NCBI GenBank assembly: GCA_900316585.1
Contig: ONDM01000010.1
Span: 62,001 to 126,000 of the forward strand
Origin: an uncultured Prevotellaceae bacterium
GTDB taxonomy: Bacteria > Bacteroidota > Bacteroidia > Bacteroidales > Bacteroidaceae
DNA length: 64,000 nucleotides
Direction of reading: 5' to 3'
Shown: positions 1 through 7,910 of the stretch, in pieces
Position numbering within the stretch: position 1 is the first letter of the stretch
Layout of the letters: each line of letters begins with the position of its first letter
Program-made: the position numbers and the translations under genes
Notes under the pieces: generated by a model
Databases searched by the model: none
Told to the model about the DNA's origin: nothing
What the model saw: the letters and a program-made list of their open reading frames with translations, nothing else

Positions 1-2
1 CT

Positions 3-1628
3 ATGAGTGGAAAATTCTATGTCAAGATGCGTGAGATTATCGTCAAGATGGTAGATCATAAGGTTTTGGCTATTTGTGTGGCAGTATTAGCTCTGTTACT
101 TTGTGGCGCAGGTTTCACTAAGGTGAAGAATCTGTTCTTCCCAGATTTCGATTATAAGCAGTTTGTTGTAGAATATCAGCTTCCTGTGGAAGCAGGACCA
201 GATCGTGTAAAGCATGACCTGCTTGAAATAACTGATACTTTGCTGAAGAATAAGGATATCGAGCGTGTCTGTGCATCAATGGGTAGTGCTCCTGCTCATT
301 ACTGTCTGGTCCGTCCAATGAAGAATGGTGGAAACAGCTATGGTGAATTGACCATAGACTGTAAAGACTTTAAAACAGTAGAGAAAGTTATTCCGATTAT
401 TCGTAAGCAACTTCGTGAGTCTTACCCAGAAGCGACTGTACGTTTCAAGAAGTATAATTTCTCAATAAGTACTTCACATACCGTGGAGGTAATGTTCTCT
501 GGCCCTGATCCAGCTGTTTTGCGTGAATTGAGTGCCAAGGCTGAGGCTATAATGAAAAATAGCAAGTATATTGATGCTTATAGTGTTCAGAACAATTGGA
601 AGGCACCTGCAAAAATGTTGGTTGCCGATTATATACAACAGGATGCTTTGCGTAGTCGCATCCAGCGTGGTGATGTAGGCAATGCCCTTTTAGCTGCTAC
701 AGATGGTATGACTTGTGGAGTGTTGAACGAAGGAGACAAACAGATTCTCATCAATCTGAAAATGCAAAATGAGGATGGTACCAAAATTACGGATTTAAGT
801 GACATTCCAGTATGGAGCACTATCAATCTGAATCTGAATGCAGATGATCTTTCAGGTATTATGATGGGCAACACAAAAGAACTGCAGAAGAAACTTTTCC
901 GTAGTACTCCATTAAGCAATGTAACAGATGGGGTAAATCTTCAGTTTGAAGAGCCATTCATTTACCGTTTTAACGGGCAACGTGCCATTGAGGCTGAATG
1001 TGACCCTAATCCTTATGTAGATGCTGCTACACCTGCTAAAGTCTTGGCTGATATACAGGCTGCTGTAGACCAAATTGAACTTCCTGATGGCTATAGTCGC
1101 CAATGGGTAGGTGAGCAAGACACTAGTAGTGAGGCTACGACGATGGTGTTCTCATACTTGCCATTGACATTCTTTGTAATCTTTATCATCTTGTTGCTTC
1201 TGTTCAACAGTTGGAAGAAAGTCTTCTTGATTATTGTATGTGTTCCATTTGTACTTTGTGGCATCACACCAGCCCTACTTGGGTTGAACATACCGTTTAC
1301 TTTCATGGCAATTATTGGCTTTGAAGGCTTGATAGGTATGGTTTGTAAGAATACAATTGTGTTGGTGGATGAAGTTACTCGTCTGATTAATGAAGAGCAC
1401 CAGATTCCTTATGATGCTGTAATAAATGCGACCGTAAGCCGTATTCGTCCAGTTACCATGGCATCACTGACTACTATTTTAGGTATGGCTCCATTACTTT
1501 CAGATCCGATGTACAATTCTATGGCAGTTTGTATCATGGGTGGTCTGACCATGGGAACTATAATTACTTTACTGTTAATGCCAGTGTTCTACACTGCAGT
1601 TTATCGCATTAAACGTCCTACAGAATGA
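3..1628 (+). CDS. RND efflux transporter, C-terminal half (5' end outside window)
   Basis: This is an inner-membrane proton-driven efflux pump of the AcrB/HAE1 superfamily, of which only about 541 C-terminal residues are in the window. A hydrophobic segment near residues 21-41 fits the first helix of the second RND repeat. A periplasmic porter/docking region follows, then a cluster of helices from about residue 380 to 537 containing GFEGLIGM and NTIVLVDEV, typical of the last RND helices. The ATG at position 3 is probably an internal methionine, because full-length family members have about 1,000 residues. Its stop overlaps the start of the TolC gene in an ATGA junction, so the two are translationally coupled parts of one tripartite exporter. 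The substrate cannot be read from the sequence. Confidence 0.93.
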   Translation: MSGKFYVKMREIIVKMVDHKVLAICVAVLALLLCGAGFTKVKNLFFPDFDYKQFVVEYQLPVEAGPDRVKHDLLEITDTLLKNKDIERVCASMGSAPAHYCLVRPMKNGGNSYGELTIDCKDFKTVEKVIPIIRKQLRESYPEATVRFKKYNFSISTSHTVEVMFSGPDPAVLRELSAKAEAIMKNSKYIDAYSVQNNWKAPAKMLVADYIQQDALRSRIQRGDVGNALLAATDGMTCGVLNEGDKQILINLKMQNEDGTKITDLSDIPVWSTINLNLNADDLSGIMMGNTKELQKKLFRSTPLSNVTDGVNLQFEEPFIYRFNGQRAIEAECDPNPYVDAATPAKVLADIQAAVDQIELPDGYSRQWVGEQDTSSEATTMVFSYLPLTFFVIFIILLLLFNSWKKVFLIIVCVPFVLCGITPALLGLNIPFTFMAIIGFEGLIGMVCKNTIVLVDEVTRLINEEHQIPYDAVINATVSRIRPVTMASLTTILGMAPLLSDPMYNSMAVCIMGGLTMGTIITLLLMPVFYTAVYRIKRPTE

Positions 1629-2932
1629 TGAAGAAGTTTTTTATAACTCTTATAGCAGTTGTGGCTGGCTTGGATGCCAGTGCGCAGCAGACTTTGACAC
1701 TGAATCAGCAGCAGTGTCGTGAAATGGCCTTGCAGAATGATGAACGAATTAAAAGCATGGACAATGCACAAAAGCAGGCTGAGATAGACAAACAGGTCGC
1801 TTTCTTGAACTATCTACCTACTGTAGATGGAAGTTTACTAGGTATCTACCAGTTTGCTTCAACGGACATGATGGGTATGAAAATGGAAATGAAGCCAATG
1901 TATATGGCAGGGTTGACTTTACAGGAAACTCTTTATGCAGGTGGTCGAATTAAAGCTGGTAATGACCTTGCAGAAATAGGGCGCACTGTAGCTGAGCAGA
2001 ACATCAGAAAGACTCGTGCTGAGGTGTTGGCTGATGTGGATAATGCATATTGGACTTATGTATCTGTACGCAAGAAAGTGGAGATGCTCAAGACCTATGT
2101 GGAATATATCCAGTCCTTGTTTGACCAAGTGAAAATTAGTGTGGAAGCAGAACTGGCTGTAGAGAATGATCTGTTACGCATTAATGCCAAAAAGAGTGAA
2201 ATCCAGTATAATCTTCAAAAGGCTGAGACTGGTGAGGATTTGTCTCGCATGATGCTTTGTAATTATATTGGGGTAGATTTGAATACTCAGATTACTCCGG
2301 CTGATGAACAGATTGAAATCACGATGCCTGAAAATATGGATGAGGATATTTCAAACTTGCCTGAAATGCATTTGCTGAATCAAGGTGTTCAAGCTAAGCA
2401 GAAACAGGTAAAGATGGCATTGGGTGAGTATCTGCCATCTTTGGTGGGTATGTTTGGCTATTCTGCCTATGGAGGGATCAAGACCAGTGGAACCCAAATG
2501 GTGGATGGTGTGGCTTATCCGTTCAGCAACAAGATGAAATCTGATGGTGCTAGTGCCATGGTAATGGTCAGTGTCCCTATTTGGAATTGGGGAATGGGGA
2601 AGAAAAGTGTGAAGAAGGCTAAATTGGATGTACTTAATGCCCAACTAGACTTACAACGTAATCAACGTTTACTGGCAATACAGGCACGCAGTGCAGTTAA
2701 AAATGTACAGAATGGTTACCTTCAGGTGCAGACAGCACAATTAGGTGCTCAGCAGAGTGAAGAAAACCTACGTGTCCTGAATGACCGTTATGAAAATGCC
2801 ATGTCCACTTTAACAGATTTACTAGATGCTCAGAGCCAATGGCAACAGGCACAGAGCAACTTGATAGAAGCTCAGACACAATATAAGATCTATCAGACAG
2901 AATACCTGAAAGCTGTAGGAAGACTAGAATAG
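1625..2932 (+). CDS. TolC-family outer-membrane efflux protein
   Basis: This is the outer-membrane channel of the tripartite pump whose RND subunit lies directly upstream; the start overlaps the RND stop by four bases. A signal peptide covers about residues 1-20 and ends at DASAQ. The rest is rich in long amphipathic, Gln/Ala/Glu-rich helices in two similar halves, as expected for the TolC alpha-barrel, and the 435-residue length fits the family. The C-terminal part (LTDLLDAQSQWQQAQSN) is a typical OEP-repeat segment. There is no clear terminator between this gene and the convergent AraC gene that ends 21 bases away. Confidence 0.95.
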   Translation: MMKKFFITLIAVVAGLDASAQQTLTLNQQQCREMALQNDERIKSMDNAQKQAEIDKQVAFLNYLPTVDGSLLGIYQFASTDMMGMKMEMKPMYMAGLTLQETLYAGGRIKAGNDLAEIGRTVAEQNIRKTRAEVLADVDNAYWTYVSVRKKVEMLKTYVEYIQSLFDQVKISVEAELAVENDLLRINAKKSEIQYNLQKAETGEDLSRMMLCNYIGVDLNTQITPADEQIEITMPENMDEDISNLPEMHLLNQGVQAKQKQVKMALGEYLPSLVGMFGYSAYGGIKTSGTQMVDGVAYPFSNKMKSDGASAMVMVSVPIWNWGMGKKSVKKAKLDVLNAQLDLQRNQRLLAIQARSAVKNVQNGYLQVQTAQLGAQQSEENLRVLNDRYENAMSTLTDLLDAQSQWQQAQSNLIEAQTQYKIYQTEYLKAVGRLE

Positions 2933-2953
2933 TCTTTCTTCCCTATTAAAAAG

Positions 2954-3871
2954 CTATTCTTCTCCTCGCTGAAATGCCAGTGGAGTCATGCCTGTATGTT
3001 TTTTGAAATAACGGCAGAAGAATGACTCACAGGAAAAATTCAGGAAGTCGCTTATTTGAAGAATTGTGTATTGTCGGCTCTTTATGAGCATCTTTGCTTC
3101 ATTTATTACCAACCGGTTAATATGTTCTCCAGCATAATAGCCGGTTGTTTTGTATACAACTTGTGAGAGATACTTCGGGGTAATGCAAAGTAAGTCTGCA
3201 TAGTATTTGATGTTGCGCTCTTTCCTATAATGTGATTCTATGGCCATCATGAAACGGTTACTCAAGTCTTGGTTCCGATTAGCTTGTTGAGGCTTTTCCT
3301 CATCATCGTTGTTTCTCAGCAATATAGCATAAATTCCTAGGAATAAGACTTGCATATATCCTCTGGCTATTTCTTTCTGGAGGGAAAGGTGAACATTATT
3401 GTTCAAGCACTCTTGGACTCTTTTATAAATATGTAAAACTTCTTTAGTTTCTTCGGGATTCAAGCTGAAACAAGGGTTTGTTAATGTCCTTCTCCATATA
3501 GCAGTGGCATCCACTTGGTTTAGGATAGGGGTATAGAATTTTTCATCCATGATGATGTTGATGAATTTTGTGCCTGGATAAAAATGGGACATTAGGCCAA
3601 TCATGCCTCCCACACCGATAAGTCCCTGATTTTCTTTTATTTCAATGGTAGATACTCCCATACCGATTTCTGCTTTACCTTTCAGACAAAGGAATAGGGT
3701 CATTGAGGAACTCAGTTGAATAGGTGTTGATAGGTATTCTTTTGCTTCGTCTGATTCCAGGTCTATTTCTTGATTCAGATTGTCGACCAGATTCAATTCA
3801 TCTTTCCAAGACGAATTTTCAAATGCTGATTTTAAAAGCTTTGCATTGAGAGGTTTAATGTGTCTTTTCAT
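2954..3871 (-). CDS. AraC-family transcriptional regulator
   Basis: This is a 305-residue DNA-binding regulator. The C-terminal 100 residues form the two-helix-turn-helix AraC/XylS domain (IKYYADLLCITPKYLSQVVY, then ILQISDFLNFSCESFFCRYFKKHTG). The N-terminal 190 residues resemble the cupin-like sensing half of Bacteroidetes AraC proteins rather than a hybrid two-component protein, as no membrane segment or receiver is seen. It is convergent with the RND-TolC genes and could control them, but that is inference. A TAnnTTTG box lies just upstream on the minus strand. Confidence 0.93.
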   Translation of the reverse strand: MKRHIKPLNAKLLKSAFENSSWKDELNLVDNLNQEIDLESDEAKEYLSTPIQLSSSMTLFLCLKGKAEIGMGVSTIEIKENQGLIGVGGMIGLMSHFYPGTKFINIIMDEKFYTPILNQVDATAIWRRTLTNPCFSLNPEETKEVLHIYKRVQECLNNNVHLSLQKEIARGYMQVLFLGIYAILLRNNDDEEKPQQANRNQDLSNRFMMAIESHYRKERNIKYYADLLCITPKYLSQVVYKTTGYYAGEHINRLVINEAKMLIKSRQYTILQISDFLNFSCESFFCRYFKKHTGMTPLAFQRGEE

Positions 3872-3894
3872 GTATTAGTTTTTATAGGATGTGC

Positions 3895-3902
3895 CAAAAG
3901 TA
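3895..3902 (-). promoter_or_regulatory. -7 box for the AraC gene
   Basis: TACTTTTG on the minus strand, 24 bases before the AraC start, matches the Bacteroidales -7 consensus TAnnTTTG. No TTTG is seen at the ideal -33 distance. The remaining bases up to 4061 hold nothing else that I recognise. Confidence 0.5.
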
Positions 3903-4061
3903 AGAAAAAAACGCCATATTGTCAATTCCTAAGCAGAATATTTAACCAAAAGTACTTTTCTTATTCTTGTTGGCGTATAATAATGTCCATTCTTCGCTCT
4001 ACCATTGCTCATAGAGTGAAGGTAAAGCGAAGAATTAGCAAGGGATGAGCCAAAAGGCATG

Positions 4062-5408
4062 TTATTTGATTTCTAGATCATAGCCTTCCCGGTACTGATA
4101 GGATGTCATCTTCTGAGCCTCGGTGTCATTCATGAATTTCTGCACAATTGGATTCCAAATGACTGGGCGTTTTAATTCAGTAGCGATATTACCTATACAG
4201 CAGACAATGTTGGAAGTATGACCCGTTTCAACGGGAACCAGTGGATCTATATGTTCCCGAACCGCATCGATGAAATTCTGGTGGTGCCAAGCTGTACAAG
4301 CATAACCGCTTTTACCTTGGATCAGTTCGTGAGCGAATTTTGGATTATCGGTAATGTATTTTCCCCGGAAGATAGCTAATGTGCCTTCCTCACCATAGAT
4401 TTGAACACCGGCTTCTGGTCCGTTGATTGGTTCTTCGGTCATGATGATGCCATTATCGTAGAGGTAAGTCAATGAATCATATTGGCGATATCCAGCAGGA
4501 ATAACTTTGACAGGTCCACTACCGTCCTTGCCGATGGCCCACTGAGCAATGTCGAACATATGAGCACCCCAGTCGGTCATGAGGCCACCACCCGTTTCCT
4601 TGAACCAGCGCCATTTGCCCCAACATAAATCTCGTCCTCTTTCATCGAGTTTTGGATTGAAATCTGGGTGGTATTTCACGGAAGTAGGAAGAGGACCAAG
4701 CCATTTGTCCCAATTCAAGCCAGCAGGGCATTCCTCTGCAGGGAGAGAACGTGGAACAGGACAACCACTATCCTTGTTGTACTCATTTCGTCCCACATAC
4801 ACTTTTATTTTCTCTATTTTTCCCAGCAATCCTTCTCGACAAAGGCTGGTTCCATAGGCAAATTCATCGAAAGAGCGCTGCATGGAGCCCACTTGCAGAA
4901 TAACGCCGTATTTGCGCACTGCCTTTACTAGCTGCTGTCCCTCATAGATGGTCAGTGTCAGCGGTTTTTCCATATAGATGTCCTTTCCTGCCTTAGCTGC
5001 TGCTATGCCGATGATGGCATGCTGATGGTCAGGGGTAGCAATGACAACTGCATCCACATCTTTACGTGAGAGTACGTTCTGGTAGTCTTCATAGCAATCA
5101 ACTTTCACTTTCTTTTCTCCCTGTTCTTTGTAGTAGGCAGTAACCTGATTGATAAAGCGGGTCCGCTTGATGTCATAGACATCAGCACCACAAACCACTC
5201 TTACTCCTGGTAGCCTCAAGAAACTGCTTACGAGGTATGCTGCCTGCTGTCCCAGGCCGATAAATCCCAAATTAACTTGATTATTTGGAGATTTTTTTGG
5301 AACAGCATTGGCTTTTCTTTCGTTAGTAAAAGCTATGGAAGGAACTGTGGGAATCATCATTCCAGCAGTGCTTAGTCCTAGAGTCATTAGGAATTCACGA
5401 CGTTTCAT
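4062..5408 (-). CDS. Gfo/Idh/MocA oxidoreductase with Tat signal
   Basis: This is a 448-residue NAD(P)-dependent sugar or glycoside oxidoreductase. The N-terminus (MKRREFLMTLGLSTAG) is a twin-arginine signal, so the folded cofactor-bound enzyme is probably exported to the periplasm. The Rossmann nucleotide-binding motif GFIGLG is at residues 48-53, and the EKP motif that holds the family's catalytic lysine is near residue 147. Exported Gfo/Idh/MocA proteins in Bacteroidetes are known from periplasmic oxidation of sugars to 3-keto forms; the substrate here is unknown. It is divergent from a GH30 glycosidase, which may supply its substrate, though this is only suggested by position. Confidence 0.93.
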   Translation of the reverse strand: MKRREFLMTLGLSTAGMMIPTVPSIAFTNERKANAVPKKSPNNQVNLGFIGLGQQAAYLVSSFLRLPGVRVVCGADVYDIKRTRFINQVTAYYKEQGEKKVKVDCYEDYQNVLSRKDVDAVVIATPDHQHAIIGIAAAKAGKDIYMEKPLTLTIYEGQQLVKAVRKYGVILQVGSMQRSFDEFAYGTSLCREGLLGKIEKIKVYVGRNEYNKDSGCPVPRSLPAEECPAGLNWDKWLGPLPTSVKYHPDFNPKLDERGRDLCWGKWRWFKETGGGLMTDWGAHMFDIAQWAIGKDGSGPVKVIPAGYRQYDSLTYLYDNGIIMTEEPINGPEAGVQIYGEEGTLAIFRGKYITDNPKFAHELIQGKSGYACTAWHHQNFIDAVREHIDPLVPVETGHTSNIVCCIGNIATELKRPVIWNPIVQKFMNDTEAQKMTSYQYREGYDLEIK

Positions 5409-5432
5409 AGTATTTGATAATTAGGTTTGATA

Positions 5433-5440
5433 CAAAAATA
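5433..5440 (-). promoter_or_regulatory. -7 box for the Gfo/Idh/MocA gene
   Basis: TATTTTTG on the minus strand, 24 bases upstream of the start codon, fits TAnnTTTG. No matching -33 box was found. Confidence 0.45.
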
Positions 5441-5519
5441 GACAAAATATTTGGATATACGTATGAACGAATAAAAATTATTTTATTCATTATCCATGGT
5501 CTACTAAGCGTACTTTTTA

Positions 5520-5527
5520 TATCTTTG
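5520..5527 (+). promoter_or_regulatory. -7 box abutting the GH30 start codon
   Basis: TATCTTTG ends only four bases before the ATG at 5532. If it is used, transcription would begin at or within the start codon, giving a leaderless message; otherwise the true promoter lies further upstream. Confidence 0.5.
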
Positions 5528-5531
5528 CGAT

Positions 5532-6911
5532 ATGAGAAAATTATTGACGTTTATATATTTTCTATTGCCTGTTTACATTTGGGGGCAGATTCAGATAGAT
5601 GTGAACAAGAAAGCCCAGCAGACTGAAGGCTGGGGAGTTTCTCTATGCTGGTGGGCTCACATGTGTGGAACTTGGAGTGATGACAAAATAGATACACTGG
5701 TGGATTGGCTAGTCTCACCGGAAGGATTGAATTATAATATTTTCCGTTATAATATAGGGGGTGGGGATGACCCGCAGAACAGAAACTGTGAGCTCCATCA
5801 TATGGGAAAAGGTAAGGGTATCCGTGCAGAAATGCCTGGTTTCAAACGTTATGCTGATAGTCCATACGATTGGGAGGCAGATTCAGCTCAGATTAAGATT
5901 CTGCTTAAGATCCGTGAGAAAAGGCCTGATGCCATTTTTGAAGCTTTCAGCAATTCTGCTCCTTGGTTTATGACTAAGAGTGGTTGTGTGGCTGGTTATA
6001 AAAATCCGGGTGAAGATAATCTGCGTAAGGAGTGTTATGATGATTTTGCAAATTATCTGGTAGATGTATGTCAGCATTTCAAAGAGGAATATGGGTTGAT
6101 TTTCCGTACATTGGAGCCTTTCAATGAATCTTATTCTGATTATTGGGGACAGAATGGCTCTCAGGAAGGGTGCCACTTCGATACGGAAAGTCAAGTGGAG
6201 GTTATCAAAAGAATATATCCTCTGTTGAAAGCAAAGGGATTGGAAACGGTTATATCAGCTAGTGATGAAACATCTATCGGACATTCGCTGAAAGTCCTGG
6301 AAGGCTATGGTGAGGTATTACCGTTAATAGGGCAGTGGAATGTCCATACCTATTCGGCTACCAATGAGGAACGTCAGTTATTATATGAGAGGGTTTCCGG
6401 TAAGGGTATCCGTCTCTGGCAAAGCGAGTCAGGTAGTGGTGGACAAGGTATCATTGGTAATCTGAAAATGCTTCAGCGTTTGTTTGATGATATTCATTAT
6501 TTGAAGCCTACTGCCTGGTGCGATTGGCAATATGTGGAGGAGAAGGGGGACCAATGGTGTATGGTGAGGGGAACCTTCCAGAATCAGGTTTTTGAAAAGG
6601 TCAAAAACTACTATGTCCGTCAGCAGGTTTCTCGGTTCGTCAGAAGGGGAGATTTTTTTCTCCAGAAGGAGAATGACCAGACACTGGTTGCAGTCTCTCC
6701 TGATGGCAGTCGTTTAGTACTGGTTGTCTTAAATAATACAGATGAGGTTGTTACAAAGAGATACCAGTTGCCAAAGAAGATTTCCAAAGTTGAATTGTAT
6801 ATTACTTCAGAGACTCAAAACCTGGAAAAGGAGGTTCTTTCATTGAACAGTGCAGAACTACTTGTTACGTTGGCTCCACATTCCGTCAGGACGTATATCT
6901 TTAATATATAA
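5532..6911 (+). CDS. GH30-family glycoside hydrolase (possibly endo-beta-1,6-galactanase-like)
   Basis: This is a 459-residue exported glycosidase with a signal peptide (MRKLLTFIYFLLPVYIWG). The mature protein begins with GWGVSLCWWA, a motif shared with the galactanase-type branch of GH30. The likely acid/base glutamate lies in EPFNES near residue 198 and the nucleophile in WQSESGSGG near residue 298, both in the expected order on a TIM barrel. A beta-sandwich follows from about residue 370. No SusC/SusD pair is nearby, so the target polysaccharide cannot be inferred from context. Family assignment is firm, subfamily tentative. Confidence 0.88.
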   Translation: MRKLLTFIYFLLPVYIWGQIQIDVNKKAQQTEGWGVSLCWWAHMCGTWSDDKIDTLVDWLVSPEGLNYNIFRYNIGGGDDPQNRNCELHHMGKGKGIRAEMPGFKRYADSPYDWEADSAQIKILLKIREKRPDAIFEAFSNSAPWFMTKSGCVAGYKNPGEDNLRKECYDDFANYLVDVCQHFKEEYGLIFRTLEPFNESYSDYWGQNGSQEGCHFDTESQVEVIKRIYPLLKAKGLETVISASDETSIGHSLKVLEGYGEVLPLIGQWNVHTYSATNEERQLLYERVSGKGIRLWQSESGSGGQGIIGNLKMLQRLFDDIHYLKPTAWCDWQYVEEKGDQWCMVRGTFQNQVFEKVKNYYVRQQVSRFVRRGDFFLQKENDQTLVAVSPDGSRLVLVVLNNTDEVVTKRYQLPKKISKVELYITSETQNLEKEVLSLNSAELLVTLAPHSVRTYIFNI

Positions 6912-6926
6912 GATTCTTGCGGTCTT

Positions 6927-7118
6927 TTAGACATTCTTTTCAATGAGGTATGCAGTGGCCTCTATGTACAACTCCTTTTGTGCGACAAACCATAGCGCCT
7001 GTTGGTCATCGTATGCACGTACATACTCCATTTTCCATACATCTGGCATATAAATACTACGATACATAACCTTGTATCTATTTACAGGCCTGTTGTCAGG
7101 CTTTTTCTTTCCGAACAT
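6927..7118 (-). CDS. Small conserved-looking protein of unknown function
   Basis: This 63-residue reading frame starts at ATG 7118 (a TTG codon lies one codon upstream). It is charged, with a basic start (MFGKKKPDNRP) followed by an aromatic-rich domain (MYRSIYMPDVWKMEYVRAYDDQQALWFV). There is no signal peptide or membrane segment. Its composition looks like a genuine small cytosolic protein, but I do not recognise the family and see no clear promoter. It ends 15 bases from the convergent GH30 gene. Confidence 0.6.
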   Translation of the reverse strand: MFGKKKPDNRPVNRYKVMYRSIYMPDVWKMEYVRAYDDQQALWFVAQKELYIEATAYLIEKNV

Positions 7119-7182
7119 CAATTACAGTTTTTCCGTTTACAAATGCCTAAATGAAGACTCCATGAAGACCAGTAAATGCTCT

Positions 7183-7803
7183 TTATTTTTTGTTTCCGAA
7201 GACATCTTCCATATTGACTAAGCCATGAGACACTGCGTAGATAGTCATGGAGGAGACACTTTTTATGCCTAGTTTTTCTTGGATGTTCTTTCGATGGGTA
7301 ATGACTGTAGTAAGACCAATATTTAGTGTGTCAGCCACTTCTTTGTTTGTCATGCCTTTCACTATGCATGTCAAGACTTCTATTTCACGGTTGCTTAGTC
7401 CTTTGCTGCTAGGCGACTTGCGCATAGGAGGCAGATTGCGTCCATGTGAGTGAGCGCTCTGTTCCAAAGCCAACAATTGTTTGATGAATACTTTTTCTGG
7501 AGCATTGGTGCAGAGACAATGGAAACCGGAAAGTTGGCTACCTGGGTCTGGAGAGGTGGTTAGGACGATAGTTTTCCGTCGATTCTCCATAAAGAAACTC
7601 TGGTTGGCTAGAACAATAATGGTGCTGGCAAAAAAGTGTATGAAACTTTCTGGTTGGTTATTCTGCAGTTCCTCAAATGAGGTATAGGTTTCCACGTCCA
7701 TGCCAGGCATTACACTTTGCAGCAAGCCTCTCATTCCTATAGCCGACAAGATATTAGGGTCTATGACCGCAATACGTGGCTTCATCGTTTCATATGTATG
7801 CAT
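7183..7803 (-). CDS. LuxR-type regulator with degenerate receiver domain
   Basis: This protein of about 206 residues has a NarL/FixJ-type C-terminal helix-turn-helix (LSNREIEVLTCIVKGMTNKEV, then TVITHRKNIQEKLG). The N-terminal half has the receiver layout (RIAVIDPNILSAIGMRGLL), but no aspartate is visible where the phospho-acceptor should be: the strand reads STIIVLANQ. It may therefore respond to something other than phosphorylation. I chose ATG 7803 because GGAGAGCAAA precedes it and because a -7 box at 7823-7830 overlaps the upstream TTG that would otherwise extend the frame. It is divergent from the trehalase gene. Confidence 0.9.
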   Translation of the reverse strand: MHTYETMKPRIAVIDPNILSAIGMRGLLQSVMPGMDVETYTSFEELQNNQPESFIHFFASTIIVLANQSFFMENRRKTIVLTTSPDPGSQLSGFHCLCTNAPEKVFIKQLLALEQSAHSHGRNLPPMRKSPSSKGLSNREIEVLTCIVKGMTNKEVADTLNIGLTTVITHRKNIQEKLGIKSVSSMTIYAVSHGLVNMEDVFGNKK

Positions 7804-7822
7804 TTTGCTCTCCATCCAAGTG

Positions 7823-7830
7823 CAAAGATA
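7823..7830 (-). promoter_or_regulatory. -7 box for the LuxR-type regulator
   Basis: TATCTTTG on the minus strand places the transcription start near 7815, which rules out translation from the TTG at 7833 and supports ATG 7803. Confidence 0.6.
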
Positions 7831-7874
7831 CAATAAAATATCTAAATAGCCTTAACAAAGTATTTTATTTATAT

Positions 7875-7882
7875 TATCTTTG
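7875..7882 (+). promoter_or_regulatory. -7 box for trehalase
   Basis: TATCTTTG on the plus strand, 28 bases before the trehalase ATG. With the minus-strand box at 7823-7830 it forms a compact divergent promoter region, which would let the LuxR-type protein control both directions. Confidence 0.55.
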
Positions 7883-7910
7883 CCACATAGATTTTTAAAG
7901 ATAAAGGTAT

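Noticed and set aside
3860-4048. 62-codon plus-strand frame
   Set aside because: It overlaps the start of the AraC gene and its promoter, has unusual composition and no upstream signal.
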